A stretch of DNA of 64,000 nt, taken from Bacteroidetes bacterium UBA2364. Its GTDB lineage: Bacteria; Bacteroidota; Rhodothermia; Rhodothermales; UBA2364. The position numbers were made by a program, and so were the translations under genes. Under the pieces are notes generated by a model that made no database searches, had not been told where the DNA came from, and worked only from the letters and a program-made list of their open reading frames with translations. Below, piece by piece: positions 1-9,484 of the stretch. Positions within the stretch are counted from its first letter, which is position 1. Every line of letters starts with the position of its first letter. The DNA lies in NCBI GenBank assembly GCA_002344075.1, contig DDTM01000126.1:67982-131981 (forward strand), given 5' to 3'.

Positions 1-63
1 TGGCATCAAGTTATGAATTACAATGCGTGCAGAAATCACTTCCACCCTATCCTAACATAATTC

Positions 64-780
64 ATGCGGTATCTTCATGTTTTTTTCCAATCAGGACAGG
101 CACTCTTGCGCGGTGCAGGAGAATGGATCTTCCCACAACTCTGCCCGGGGTGTGGTCAACACCTAACCGAAGATGTTCCTTTTTTATGTCTCGGCTGCTT
201 AAGAACCTTAGAACACCCTGCTCCGGACATCATCAGAGCACATTTACAAGCACATTGGCGAGCAGAAGCACGCTTAGAGATTGGGTATTCGCTTTGGATG
301 TTTGACGAAGGTGGGACTGTACAAAAGATTCAACACGCCCTAAAGTATAAGAATCGCCCGCGCATTGGAAGATATATTGGCGCTTTGATAGGTGAATACC
401 TGATTGGTATTGCGGAAGAATGGCAAGCCGATCTTATGGTCCCTGTCCCACTTTCCAGAATCCGAATGATCGAACGTGGTTACAACCAAAGTACAGAATT
501 GGCAAAAGGGATGTCCGTGGTCTTGAAACTTCCACTTTGTGAAGATTTCTTGATCCGTACTCGTGCTACCAAAAGCCAAACCAAGTTAGATTCCTCGAAC
601 CGCTGGGCCAATGTTTCCGGGGCATTTACTGTTGTTAATCCGGAGAAAGTGGTTGGGAAACGTATTTTATTGGTGGATGATGTTTTGACGACTGGCGCAA
701 CCTTGGCAGCAGCAGCGGTTCCGCTATTCGAAGCAGGCGCCGAGGAAGTGCGCGTGGCTACGATGGCGGTTGTCCGTTAG
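64..780 (+). CDS. comF: ComF family phosphoribosyltransferase-like protein
   Basis: A 238-residue protein of the ComF/GntX family, linked in other bacteria to DNA uptake or handling of imported DNA; its substrate is not established. Near the N-terminus are two Cys pairs, CPGC (about residues 28-31) and CLGC (about 43-46), forming the usual small zinc finger. The C-terminal half is a type I phosphoribosyltransferase fold with the PRPP-binding loop VGKRILLVDDVLTTGAT (about 197-213) and the family signature RGYNQS (about 138-143). Length is normal for the family. It ends exactly one base before the stop codon of the convergent ArsR-type gene, so the two genes abut tail to tail with no room for a separate terminator. 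No other competence gene is nearby, so involvement in transformation is family knowledge only. Confidence 0.9.
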   Translation: MRYLHVFFQSGQALLRGAGEWIFPQLCPGCGQHLTEDVPFLCLGCLRTLEHPAPDIIRAHLQAHWRAEARLEIGYSLWMFDEGGTVQKIQHALKYKNRPRIGRYIGALIGEYLIGIAEEWQADLMVPVPLSRIRMIERGYNQSTELAKGMSVVLKLPLCEDFLIRTRATKSQTKLDSSNRWANVSGAFTVVNPEKVVGKRILLVDDVLTTGATLAAAAVPLFEAGAEEVRVATMAVVR

Positions 781-1092
781 TCACCCTCGACGGTTGAGCA
801 TGAGGCGGTTATAGGCCAAAAGACAGAGGCCCTGTACACTTTTGTCTTGGATGGAATAGAATGCCATGACGCCTTCTTTACGGCGTTTGAGGATGCCTGT
901 TTCTAGCAAAATTCCAAGATGTTTGCTTAGGTTGGCCTGGCGCAGACCACTGGCCTCCATCAACTCCTGTACATTCAACTCGCCATTTCGGTGTAATAAA
1001 TCTAAGATTAGCAGACGAGAAGGCTCTCCAAGTGCCTTGAAGTGTCGGGAGATCAGGTCTAAATGTCCATAATCGGGTATAAGGCCAGCCAT
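781..1092 (-). CDS. ArsR-family winged-helix transcriptional regulator
   Basis: A small DNA-binding repressor-type protein of about 103 residues, counted from the Met that opens MAGLIPDYGH. An upstream Met at 1128 would add 12 hydrophobic residues and is less likely. The core reads LKALGEPSRLLILDLL, then a helix-turn-helix LRQANLSKHLGILLETGILKR and a wing RRKEGVMAFYSI, which is the ArsR/SmtB winged-helix layout. The metal-sensing Cys pair (CVC-like) of arsenic or cadmium sensors is absent, so it more likely answers to another signal, as many metal-free ArsR proteins do. It lies 74 bases downstream of nuoN on the same strand and could be read through from the nuo operon. Its target cannot be told from the sequence. 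Confidence 0.85.
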   Translation of the reverse strand: MAGLIPDYGHLDLISRHFKALGEPSRLLILDLLHRNGELNVQELMEASGLRQANLSKHLGILLETGILKRRKEGVMAFYSIQDKSVQGLCLLAYNRLMLNRRG

Positions 1093-1166
1093 AAACGGAG
1101 CAAAGAAGTAAATGAAAATCTTGTACAAAGATAGTACTTACCTGCACAGTATGGCAAGTCTATGGC

Positions 1167-2549
1167 CTAAGGCACCAATGCCAAAACCTGTTCTGGTACA
1201 AATGCCAAACCAATTAGGGTAAGAGCCGCCAAGAGCATGACGAGGCGGTAAGTATTTGGAATTACAAATTTTTCAGGATCTGCTACCTCATTAAAATACA
1301 TTTCTACAATCACACGGAAGTAATAATAAATACTGATAGCGGAATTAATCACGGCCACTCCAACTAACCACGGAAAGTTGGTAAAAGCGCCGGTAAACAA
1401 GAAAAACTTCCCGAAAAATCCGGCGGTGATAGGAATCCCAGCAAGGGATAACATGCTTAAGGCGAGTATAAAAGCAGCAACTGGATTCGACTTTCCAATA
1501 CCCGAAAATGCAGAAAAATGCCCCCCTGCGATGTCATCGTCTTTGTTGACCAGCATGAATACCGAGAATACTGCGATCGTAGCCATAACATATGCCACGA
1601 GGTACAAAAACAAACCCTTGCTTCCGGCTGCCCCGCTTAAAAGGCCCATCATTAAATAACCAGCATGAGATATACTGGAATAGGCCATCATACGCTTCAT
1701 GCTTTTTTGGCGTAATGCGGAAAGGTTGCCCACCGTCATGGTAAGCGCTGCAAGTACGGCAATGGTCATAGACCAATACGGGGTTTCGGGACCAAATCCC
1801 ATTACAAATAATTTATAAAACGCCCCAAATCCAGCTGTTTTAACAACCGTTGCCATAAAAGCGGTTACCAAAGTCGGGCTACCTTCATATACATCAGGAC
1901 TCCAAAAGTGGAAGGGTGCAGCAGAAACCTTAAAGCTCAATCCCACAATAATGAGAAGCAGCCCAGTATTAAAGAGTGGCATGGAATAGACTTTTTTCAC
2001 ATCCAATGCCTGCTGAATTTGGGTTATCTCAAAAGCTCCCGTCGCGCCATAGACCAATGTAATGCCAAAAAGCAAGATACCTGTCGCAAAGGCGCCCATC
2101 AAAAAGTATTTTAACGCGGCTTCCGAAGATCTTAGATCGTCCATGCGGCTTCCGGCCATTACATATAGTGGAATAGAAAGAATTTCGATCCCCAAAAAAA
2201 GCATCACCATGTGTTCAAAAGAAAACATGCACAGCGCCCCCGTCATGCTAAACAAGAGGAGGCCGTAATGATCGGCCAAAGTGTCCTTTAGCCCTCGGTA
2301 AAAATAGCCCGAAAGCACAAAAATCAGGGTTGCCGCTACAACCGTTAGACCGGAATAAGCCAATCCGAATCCATCGAACCGTACCATTCCACCATACGAA
2401 ATTACAGGTATCTGGGCATCCACCACCAATGAAGCGAAGGCTGCCAGCAATCCCAGAACAGAGAGCGGCAGTAACCACGTTCTTTTACCGGAGATTCCGG
2501 TAAACAGAACCACCATTGCGGTTGCAAAAAGAATGATAATCGCTTTCAT
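1167..2549 (-). CDS. nuoN: NADH-quinone oxidoreductase subunit N
   Basis: One of the three antiporter-like proton-pumping subunits of respiratory complex I, in the inner membrane (460 residues, about 14 membrane helices). The family core is clear: HMVMLFLGIEILSIPLYVM carries the essential membrane Glu, KVSAAPFHFWSPDVYEGSP is the discontinuous helix with its Lys, and RMMAYSSISHAGYL is the second broken-helix motif. It is the last gene of the nuo operon, 27 bases after nuoM. Length fits the family and I see no disruption. Only 74 bases separate its stop from the ArsR-type gene start, without an obvious terminator hairpin. Confidence 0.97.
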   Translation of the reverse strand: MKAIIILFATAMVVLFTGISGKRTWLLPLSVLGLLAAFASLVVDAQIPVISYGGMVRFDGFGLAYSGLTVVAATLIFVLSGYFYRGLKDTLADHYGLLLFSMTGALCMFSFEHMVMLFLGIEILSIPLYVMAGSRMDDLRSSEAALKYFLMGAFATGILLFGITLVYGATGAFEITQIQQALDVKKVYSMPLFNTGLLLIIVGLSFKVSAAPFHFWSPDVYEGSPTLVTAFMATVVKTAGFGAFYKLFVMGFGPETPYWSMTIAVLAALTMTVGNLSALRQKSMKRMMAYSSISHAGYLMMGLLSGAAGSKGLFLYLVAYVMATIAVFSVFMLVNKDDDIAGGHFSAFSGIGKSNPVAAFILALSMLSLAGIPITAGFFGKFFLFTGAFTNFPWLVGVAVINSAISIYYYFRVIVEMYFNEVADPEKFVIPNTYRLVMLLAALTLIGLAFVPEQVLALVP

Positions 2550-2576
2550 GCGTTTCGATCAAAATTGGAATTAAAA

Positions 2577-4037
2577 TTATCCGCCCACAAGGGCCAGCCA
2601 TTTGCCTACGGCATCGGCAGTGAGGTTAAACAAAGGTTGTGGGAAAACACCAAGCACCAAAACCAAGGCAGCAATGAGACTTAATAGCATAAGATCTAAG
2701 CGCCCCGCCTCTTCTACATTTGCGGTGGCAGCTTTTAAGTTTCCATACATCACCTTTTGGTACACACGAAGCATATACACCGCTCCGAAGATAATGCTAA
2801 GACCGGCTGCGGTGGCCAGCCAACCATTATACTGGAATAACCCATTGAGCAACAGAAATTCGCCCACAAAGCCATTGGTTAACGGCACGGCGATAGAGCC
2901 GAGTAAGATGATCATGAACAGCACCGCAAATTGAGGCGCATTTGCCGCCAAACCTCCCAGCGCTTCAAGGGAGCGTGTACCTGTACGGCGTTCTATCCAA
3001 TGTACTACATAAAACATGCCGACAACATTAATGCCGTGGTTCAACATTTGAACGAGTGCGCCTTGTACCCCAAATTCATTTCCTACGAAGAGGCCCGCAG
3101 CAATCAGACCCACGTGCGAAAGCGAGGAATAGGCCACCAATCGCTTCAAATCGTCTTGTTGGATGGCAATCACAGCACCATAGAGTACACCAATGACTGC
3201 CAAATAGAGAAAGAGATCTCGGTAGAGCGGTAGTCCTTCGGCAGCAATGGGCATCATCCAACGATAAACCCCAAAAAGCCCCATTTTGAGCATAATTCCA
3301 GCGAGCAGCATGGTTCCTACAGTCGGTGCAACCGTATAGGTATCTGGTTGCCATGTATGAAACGGAAAAATGGGGATTTTCACGGCAAAGGCAGCAAAGA
3401 AACCAAGTAGCACCCAAGGTGCAAGATGGGGTGGTACATTGGCAGCCATTAAGGCAACCCAGTCAAAACTATGTTTGCCATCTGTCCCTTGTGTAAAGAA
3501 ATAAACCGTCAAAATCGAAAGAAGCATCAGCAAACTTCCAGAAAACGTATAAATAAAGAACTTAAGCGTTATTCGTTGACGATTTTCCCCGCCCCAGATT
3601 GCTGCAATGAAGTAAATGGGAATTAATGCCAATTCCCAGAAAATGTAGAACAAGAAGCCATCCCATGCCATAAACACACCGTTGAGGGCAAATTGCATGG
3701 CCAGTATTAAACCGAGAAGGTTGGATTCTTTATCGGCGTTTTGGCTACAAGCAACAGGCAAAATGAAGGGAATCAAAAGGTTCGTAAGAAGTAACATTAA
3801 CACACCCGGCCCATCCAAAGCAAACGAAAACCCAATGCCCGCAGCCGGAACCCAAGGCAAAGACAATACCTGAACCGTACTACCGGCATTAAAGGTTAAC
3901 CAGAGCGTTACGGTCAATACCAACGTAAGACCCGCTCCCAGAAGGGCCAATAAACGGGCCAATTTGGCTTTGGTAAGGAAAACCGCGACGGAAACAACCA
4001 GTGGAAGGCCCAGTATCAGTAAAGGCAGGGTGGTCAT
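2577..4037 (-). CDS. nuoM: NADH-quinone oxidoreductase subunit M
   Basis: A 486-residue antiporter-like membrane subunit of complex I that pumps protons. Diagnostic stretches are FLFYIFWELALIPIYFI (membrane Glu of helix 5), KIPIFPFHTWQPDTYTVAP (broken helix 7, with Lys) and KRLVAYSSLSHVGLI (helix 8 to 9). The order matches NuoM rather than NuoL: the protein is shorter and lacks the long lateral C-terminal helix. It sits 6 bases after nuoL and 27 bases before nuoN, so translation is probably coupled within the operon. Confidence 0.97.
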   Translation of the reverse strand: MTTLPLLILGLPLVVSVAVFLTKAKLARLLALLGAGLTLVLTVTLWLTFNAGSTVQVLSLPWVPAAGIGFSFALDGPGVLMLLLTNLLIPFILPVACSQNADKESNLLGLILAMQFALNGVFMAWDGFLFYIFWELALIPIYFIAAIWGGENRQRITLKFFIYTFSGSLLMLLSILTVYFFTQGTDGKHSFDWVALMAANVPPHLAPWVLLGFFAAFAVKIPIFPFHTWQPDTYTVAPTVGTMLLAGIMLKMGLFGVYRWMMPIAAEGLPLYRDLFLYLAVIGVLYGAVIAIQQDDLKRLVAYSSLSHVGLIAAGLFVGNEFGVQGALVQMLNHGINVVGMFYVVHWIERRTGTRSLEALGGLAANAPQFAVLFMIILLGSIAVPLTNGFVGEFLLLNGLFQYNGWLATAAGLSIIFGAVYMLRVYQKVMYGNLKAATANVEEAGRLDLMLLSLIAALVLVLGVFPQPLFNLTADAVGKWLALVGG

Positions 4038-4043
4038 TAGAGA

Positions 4044-5927
4044 TTACCAGATTACGTTAAACAGAAGGATGAGTACCAAACCGGCCACCATCAAAAATAA
4101 ATAGGTTCCGATTTTACCTGTTTGAAATTGACGAAGGCCAAGTCCTAACTGCCCCACAAGAGACGCCAGCCCATTGACGATGCCATCTATGACTTTCGTA
4201 TCTATCAGTTTGTGCAATAAACGGGAAAGGCGCTCAACCGGGCGTACAAATATGGCATCGTAGCTTTCGTCCACATAAAATTTATGACCCGCAAGTTTGG
4301 CAAACCCCTTAAGTGCCTCTTCTTCCACAGGCACTTGTTTTGGGTTCTGATAATGTTTCCATGCCCAAAAACCCAGACCAACGGCAACCGTAAACGCAAT
4401 TCCCATCAAAACCAGTTCGGTTGAAACGGTCATGATGTGTGCGGCTTCCCCAAGTAACGGGGCTAAATACCCGGAGAACCATTGTAGATGCGTAAAAGCG
4501 GGCAAGTTCAGAAGTCCACTTATTAACGACAATACCGCCAGAATCATGAGTGGTAACGTCATCACCAAAGGCGACTCGTGCAGATGTACGGCTTGTTCTT
4601 TGGTTCCTCTAAATTCCCCCCAAAACGTAAGGGTGTACATCCGTATCATATACACCACGGTTAGTGCTGCACTAAACAGTGTCAAAGCCCACATAAGTGG
4701 ATTGTGTTCAAAAATCTTGGCCAAGAGTTCGTCTTTCGAGAAAAAGCCCGCAAATGGAAAAATACCGATAATGGCAAATGTCCCAAAAAGAAACGTCCAA
4801 TGCGTTGTTCTAAGCGATTTGCGAAGCCCCCCCATGTGACGAAGGTCTTGCCCGCCGTTCATGGCATGAATGACACTGCCCGCCCCCAAGAACAAAAGGG
4901 CTTTAAAAAACGCATGGGTGGTAAGGTGGAACATCGCAGAGCCATAAGCGCCTACACCTGCAGCGACAAACATCAGTCCTAATTGCGATACAGTGGAATA
5001 GGCCAATACCTTCTTGATGTCGTTTTGACCAAGGCCGATAAGTGCGGCAAAAAGGGACGTCGCCAACCCAACCCATGCAATAACCGATAAGGTTTCCGGT
5101 GCTAAGTCGTACAATGCCGAAGCCCGCACCACCAAATAAATCCCTGCCGTCACCATGGTCGCGGCGTGGATGAGTGCAGAAACGGGCGTGGGACCTGCCA
5201 TCGCATCCGGCAACCATGTATAAAGAGGAATCTGGGCGCTTTTCCCCATTGCCCCCACAAAAAGCAACAAAGTAATCAGGCCAATAGTTGCCGCATCTGC
5301 AAGCCCGGCTTTAGAAAACACATCCGCATAGGCAATACTCCCATAGTGCTGGGAAATCATAAAAATACCGAGTAACAAGCCCAAGTCCCCGACTCGGTTC
5401 ATGATAAACGCCTTCCTTGCGGCATCGGCATAATCGCGTTTGGTGTACCAAAATCCAATGAGCAAATACGAACAAAGGCCAACACCTTCCCAACCGAAGA
5501 AAAGGAGCAGAAAGTTATTGCCCATCACCAGCAGGAGCATTGAAAACACAAAGAGGTTCAGGTAGGCAAAAAATTTATGAAAACCCTCATCTTCGTGCAT
5601 ATAGCCAATTGAATAGATGTGTATGAGCGTACCCACGCCCGTAATGACAAGCATCATCCAGACGGAGAGACGATCCACTAAAAACCCAATTTCTACGTGC
5701 AAATTACCTACATTTAGCCAGGTAAACAGAACACATTCTATCGGTTCTGGGTCACCCAAAAGCGCTATAAATAACCAAACAGTAAACAAGAACGAACTGG
5801 CTATTGTACCCGTACCCAAGGCGCCAACGATGCTCTTGCCCATTTTTTTCCCGACAAGCCCATTGATGAGGAAGCCAAGAAGCGGTAGCACTGGAATGAG
5901 AGGAATGATCTGTTGCATAAAAAACAA
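4044..5927 (-). CDS. nuoL: NADH-quinone oxidoreductase subunit L
   Basis: The largest membrane subunit of complex I (627 residues) and the distal proton-pumping module. LLLFFGWEGVGLCSYLLIGFW carries the conserved Glu, AQIPLYTWLPDAMAGPTPVSAL is the broken helix 7, and KKVLAYSTVSQLGLMFV is the next channel element. The C-terminal 150 residues include the long horizontal helix that braces NuoM and NuoN, followed by a final anchor helix (IGTYLFLMVAGLVLILLF). A start three codons in (MQQIIPLIPVLPLLGF) is equally possible. It lies 33 bases after nuoK and 6 bases before nuoM. Confidence 0.97.
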   Translation of the reverse strand: MFFMQQIIPLIPVLPLLGFLINGLVGKKMGKSIVGALGTGTIASSFLFTVWLFIALLGDPEPIECVLFTWLNVGNLHVEIGFLVDRLSVWMMLVITGVGTLIHIYSIGYMHEDEGFHKFFAYLNLFVFSMLLLVMGNNFLLLFFGWEGVGLCSYLLIGFWYTKRDYADAARKAFIMNRVGDLGLLLGIFMISQHYGSIAYADVFSKAGLADAATIGLITLLLFVGAMGKSAQIPLYTWLPDAMAGPTPVSALIHAATMVTAGIYLVVRASALYDLAPETLSVIAWVGLATSLFAALIGLGQNDIKKVLAYSTVSQLGLMFVAAGVGAYGSAMFHLTTHAFFKALLFLGAGSVIHAMNGGQDLRHMGGLRKSLRTTHWTFLFGTFAIIGIFPFAGFFSKDELLAKIFEHNPLMWALTLFSAALTVVYMIRMYTLTFWGEFRGTKEQAVHLHESPLVMTLPLMILAVLSLISGLLNLPAFTHLQWFSGYLAPLLGEAAHIMTVSTELVLMGIAFTVAVGLGFWAWKHYQNPKQVPVEEEALKGFAKLAGHKFYVDESYDAIFVRPVERLSRLLHKLIDTKVIDGIVNGLASLVGQLGLGLRQFQTGKIGTYLFLMVAGLVLILLFNVIW

Positions 5928-5960
5928 TTCTGTATAGAAGACGGCATTTCTGCCAATGCC

Positions 5961-6281
5961 TTAGTGTTTTAATTGATCCAGCTGGTGAATATCCACACCT
6001 TTGGTATTTCGATAAATGAGTACCAAAACGGACAACCCAATGGTTGCCTCGGCTGCCGCAACCACCATGATGAAGAACACAAAAACCTGTCCGTGCCCAT
6101 CCCCCAAATATGTAGAAAAAGCAACCAAAAGCAGATTGACCGCATTCAACATGAGTTCAATACACATCAATACCACGATGGCATTTCGGCGAATCATCAC
6201 CCCCAGTACCCCAATCGAGAACAACACGCTACTCAACACGAGATAATATTCTATTGGGATGACTTGAATACTGTTTAACAT
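5961..6281 (-). CDS. nuoK: NADH-quinone oxidoreductase subunit K
   Basis: A 106-residue, three-helix membrane subunit of complex I. Both of the membrane-buried glutamates that take part in proton transfer are present: VLMCIELMLNAVNLLLV in helix 2 and AAAEATIGLSVLVL in helix 3. Length is standard. It lies 42 bases downstream of nuoJ and 33 upstream of nuoL. Confidence 0.97.
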   Translation of the reverse strand: MLNSIQVIPIEYYLVLSSVLFSIGVLGVMIRRNAIVVLMCIELMLNAVNLLLVAFSTYLGDGHGQVFVFFIMVVAAAEATIGLSVLVLIYRNTKGVDIHQLDQLKH

Positions 6282-6323
6282 AACTAAGTTGCTTTACGGC
6301 AAAACCGCAAAATTTTGTAATGA

Positions 6324-6848
6324 TCAAAAAGTAGTGAGAGGTTCGGAGTCCGTTTCTTTATTCCGCTTACCGATCAGCACAGCCCCAACCATTGCGGCAA
6401 TAAACAGAATAGAGGCTACCTCGAAAGGCACTACAAAGTCGGAAAACAAGATTTTTCCAAGGTTCTCCACCAATCCCACTGTTGCGGATTGCGCAGGTGA
6501 GGGCGGAATGGCAATGGCCCCACGTACCGAACCAATGAGGGTAAGCAGCAACATACCCGCCGAAATGGTTACCGAAAGCCGAACCAAGTTGCTTTTTTGT
6601 GGCTCAGTTTCGTCTTTAAGGTTGAGCAGCATCAGTACAAACAAGAACAATACCATGATGGCGCCTGCATAAACAATCAGGTTTACAATCGCCACAAATT
6701 GGGCATTAAGCAATACGTATTGTCCCGAAAGCAAGAAGAACGTCACAATCAGGCTCAAAACACTGTGTACCGGACTTTTAGCAAACACGACAGTCAATGC
6801 ACTTAAGACCGATAAGACCGCCATGATAAAAAAGAAAATCAGTTCCAT
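6324..6848 (-). CDS. nuoJ: NADH-quinone oxidoreductase subunit J
   Basis: A 174-residue membrane subunit of complex I with five predicted helices. The N-terminal pattern AKSPVHSVLSLIVTFFLLSGQYVLLNAQFVAIVNLIVYAGAIMVLFLFVLMLLN is the NuoJ hallmark, including the YAGAIMVLFLF helix with its pi-bulge. It follows nuoI after only 3 bases, so coupling is likely. Its C-terminal helix (VPFEVASILFIAAMVGAVLI) and length are ordinary. Confidence 0.96.
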   Translation of the reverse strand: MELIFFFIMAVLSVLSALTVVFAKSPVHSVLSLIVTFFLLSGQYVLLNAQFVAIVNLIVYAGAIMVLFLFVLMLLNLKDETEPQKSNLVRLSVTISAGMLLLTLIGSVRGAIAIPPSPAQSATVGLVENLGKILFSDFVVPFEVASILFIAAMVGAVLIGKRNKETDSEPLTTF

Positions 6849-6851
6849 CGG

Positions 6852-7415
6852 TTACGGGTTTTTTTGGGTGCTTTCCAAGTTATCACGCCAGAATTGGCGT
6901 TTGCTTACGTCCACGCGGTCTTCGGGTGCAATACCTTCTACCAGCATGTCTTTTCCATACACAAAATCTTGGCGGTCATAGTAGGCAGGTGTGATGTTTG
7001 GCGTCAGGAAAATGGCTTCTTTCGGACAGGCCTCTTCGCACAGGCCGCAAAAGATACAACGTAGCATATTTATCTCATAAACCGCCGCATATTTCTCCTC
7101 ACGGTAGAGACTTTCCTCGCCTTTCTGGCGTTCAGCAGCGGTCATGGTAATGGCTTCAGCCGGACAAGCCACCGCACAAAGCCCACAGGCCGTACAACGC
7201 TCCGCACCTTTATCATCGCGCTTCAACACATGTCGCCCACGATAAACCGGACTAAAACTTCGCTCTTGTTCAGGATAAGCAACAGTACTCTTCTTCTTGA
7301 AAAAATGCTTTAATGTAATTCCCATACCACTTAGAATAGCGGGGACATAGGCTTTTTCCAAAAAGGACATGTCTTTTTGAGAGACAACTTTGGACCGATT
7401 GGTTAATTTTTGCAT
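6852..7415 (-). CDS. nuoI: NADH-quinone oxidoreductase subunit I (2 x [4Fe-4S])
   Basis: A 187-residue ferredoxin-like peripheral subunit that passes electrons through clusters N6a and N6b toward N2. Both ligand sets are intact: CTACGLCAVACP and CIFCGLCEEACP. An amphipathic N-terminus (LSGMGITLKHFFKKK) matches the membrane-docking helix of the family. It starts 64 bases after nuoH and ends 3 bases before nuoJ. A later Met (MSFLEKAYVP) could also be the true start. Confidence 0.96.
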   Translation of the reverse strand: MQKLTNRSKVVSQKDMSFLEKAYVPAILSGMGITLKHFFKKKSTVAYPEQERSFSPVYRGRHVLKRDDKGAERCTACGLCAVACPAEAITMTAAERQKGEESLYREEKYAAVYEINMLRCIFCGLCEEACPKEAIFLTPNITPAYYDRQDFVYGKDMLVEGIAPEDRVDVSKRQFWRDNLESTQKNP

Positions 7416-7479
7416 ACCATTGAGGGGTGTTCCGTTTGGTAAAATATACGGGAGACTGGTTGTAGTAAGTGGTTTAAGA

Positions 7480-8478
7480 TCATCCGAAAATCAATACGCC
7501 CGCACCCGTGAGCAACATATTTAAGATGGCCAAAGGAATCAGAATTTTCCAGCCCAAGTGCATCAACTGGTCATATCTAAAACGAGGCAACGTCCACCGA
7601 ACCCATATAAATACAAATACACCCAGCAAGGTTTTTGTAAACAAGACGACAAACGCAATCGCATTTCCCACAATAGGATTCATGGCGCTGTAATCCAAGC
7701 CAGGCATATTGTAGCCGCCGAGGTAAAGCGTGGCAATCACCGCAGCAGAAATAAACATATTGATGTATTCGGCAAAGAGATAGAAACCCAATTTCATCGA
7801 ACTATATTCCGTATGAAACCCACCAATCAACTCAGTTTCGCACTCCGGAAGATCAAAGGGGGCTCGGTTACACTCCGCTAAGGCCGTAATACAATAAATC
7901 AGAAATCCGAAAGGCTGATAAATGATGTTCCAGTTAAAGCCTTTTTGTTGCTCGGCAATGGCTTTCAGGTCTAATGACCCCGTCAACATGATAATGGCGA
8001 TAACCACCAAACCCATAGCCAGTTCGTAACTAATCATTTGGGACGAAGCACGAATGGCTCCGAACAGGGAATATTTGTTATTAGACGCCCAACCGCCAAT
8101 CATGATACCATATACACCCACAGATACAAATCCCAGCACATACAAAATCCCAATATTCAGATCGGCAATTTGCAGGTTAGGTCCCCAAGGAATGACCGCC
8201 CCCGTCATCAGTGCGGTAAACATAAACAAGCCCGGCCCGGCAATGAACAAGAGTTTTTCGGCATTCGACGGAATAAATTCCTCTTTCATGAACATCTTAA
8301 CGCCATCGGCCAATGGTTGTAATAAACCAAAGACCCCAGCGCGGTTTGGCCCTAAGCGGTCTTGCAGAAAAGCGGCGATTTTGCGCTCTGCCCAAGTGGA
8401 ATAGGCCGCTACGCCCATTGTTACCGCAAAGAGGAACAGCACAAGCACACTTTTTTCGATGATTAAGTACAGTGGCAT
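7480..8478 (-). CDS. nuoH: NADH-quinone oxidoreductase subunit H
   Basis: A 332-residue membrane subunit that builds the quinone tunnel at the junction of the two arms of complex I. The quinone-chamber loop ECNRAPFDLPECETELIGGF, continuing HTEYSSMKLGFYLFAEY, is conserved with its acidic residues, and GPNRAGVFGLLQPLADGVKMFMKE near the N-terminus is the family signature. It lies 22 bases after the short nuoG and 64 bases before nuoI. Confidence 0.97.
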   Translation of the reverse strand: MPLYLIIEKSVLVLFLFAVTMGVAAYSTWAERKIAAFLQDRLGPNRAGVFGLLQPLADGVKMFMKEEFIPSNAEKLLFIAGPGLFMFTALMTGAVIPWGPNLQIADLNIGILYVLGFVSVGVYGIMIGGWASNNKYSLFGAIRASSQMISYELAMGLVVIAIIMLTGSLDLKAIAEQQKGFNWNIIYQPFGFLIYCITALAECNRAPFDLPECETELIGGFHTEYSSMKLGFYLFAEYINMFISAAVIATLYLGGYNMPGLDYSAMNPIVGNAIAFVVLFTKTLLGVFVFIWVRWTLPRFRYDQLMHLGWKILIPLAILNMLLTGAGVLIFG

Positions 8479-8500
8479 CGGTTGTCTAAATTATGGCGGA

Positions 8501-9451
8501 TTAAACCACCGTTTTGGCTTTGGCTTTGTATTTATTGGCCGAAATCACCGAATGACGGTGGATGCTTCTTGGCCCCTCGATAGTCCAATCTTCTTTCACT
8601 TTATGGTCAAAACGACACTCGTTGCAGATAAACTCCTCTACTTCGTCAAAGACATCTTTACGGGCAGTAACACGCAATACATCGTCTCCCGCCATCCATA
8701 AGACGGTTTTTCCACAGCATTTATCACATTTCCTATGCGCATCAAAGGGACGGGTAAACCAAACGCGGCTACGGAAACGGAACGTCTTATCCGTCAACGC
8801 CCCAACCGGACAGACATCAATCACATTACCAGAAAAATCGTTCTTTATCGCCTTCTCGATATACGTCCCGATTTCAGCACGGTCTCCACGGAACAACACG
8901 CCATGCACCCGTTCGTCGGTAAATTGGTTAGCAGTATAAACGCAGCGGTAACACAGGATGCAGCGGGTCATGTGTAGTTGGATGTAAGGCCCAATGTCTA
9001 TCCGTTCAAAGGTGCGCCTTTCTTCTTCGTAGCGGGTTTCCGAAGCGCCGTGCGCAAACGCCAAGTCTTGTAAATGGCACTCTCCAGCCTGATCGCATAC
9101 AGGGCAGTCTAAGGGATGATTGATCAGCAAGAGTTCCACCACTCCTTTCCGCGCTGCAAGCAAGTCTGGATTGGTAGTATTTTCCACTACCATACCATCC
9201 ATCACCTGTGTTTGACACGAAGCAACGGGTTTGGGCATGGGGCGAGGATCTCTTTCGGAACCTTGTGTAACCTTTACAATGCATGTACGGCACTTGCCAC
9301 CACTCCCTTCTAAGGGCGAATAATAACACATTGCAGGCGGAACCAAATGGCTGTGCTCCGGCTGCTCGGTTGCAATCTTCCGGGCGGCTTGCAAGATGGT
9401 TGTCCCCGGTTCCACTTGTGTTTCTATGCCGTCTATCGTGACTTTTAGCAT
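8501..9451 (-). CDS. nuoG: Short NuoG: iron-sulfur part of the NADH dehydrogenase G subunit
   Basis: A 316-residue version of NuoG that keeps only the electron-carrying N-terminal part. It opens with a plant-type [2Fe-2S] domain (Cys in PPAMCYYSPLEGSGGKCRTCIV and VASCQ, cluster N1b), then the His/Cys site HPLDCPVCDQAGECHLQD (cluster N3-type [4Fe-4S] with a His ligand), then RCILCYRCVYTANQ with VIDVCPVGAL (cluster N4-type). A final four-Cys set (CDKC with ICNEC) resembles the N-terminal site of molybdopterin oxidoreductases. The long molybdopterin-like C-terminal domain found in E. coli NuoG (about 900 residues) is missing. There is no sign of a broken gene: the stop is followed after 22 bases by nuoH. 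Short NuoG forms are known from Bacteroidota-type complex I, so I read it as a normal lineage form. Confidence 0.92.
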   Translation of the reverse strand: MLKVTIDGIETQVEPGTTILQAARKIATEQPEHSHLVPPAMCYYSPLEGSGGKCRTCIVKVTQGSERDPRPMPKPVASCQTQVMDGMVVENTTNPDLLAARKGVVELLLINHPLDCPVCDQAGECHLQDLAFAHGASETRYEEERRTFERIDIGPYIQLHMTRCILCYRCVYTANQFTDERVHGVLFRGDRAEIGTYIEKAIKNDFSGNVIDVCPVGALTDKTFRFRSRVWFTRPFDAHRKCDKCCGKTVLWMAGDDVLRVTARKDVFDEVEEFICNECRFDHKVKEDWTIEGPRSIHRHSVISANKYKAKAKTVV

Positions 9452-9484
9452 ATGTCGTGTGTGGTTTTACAGGTTTTCGTGGAA

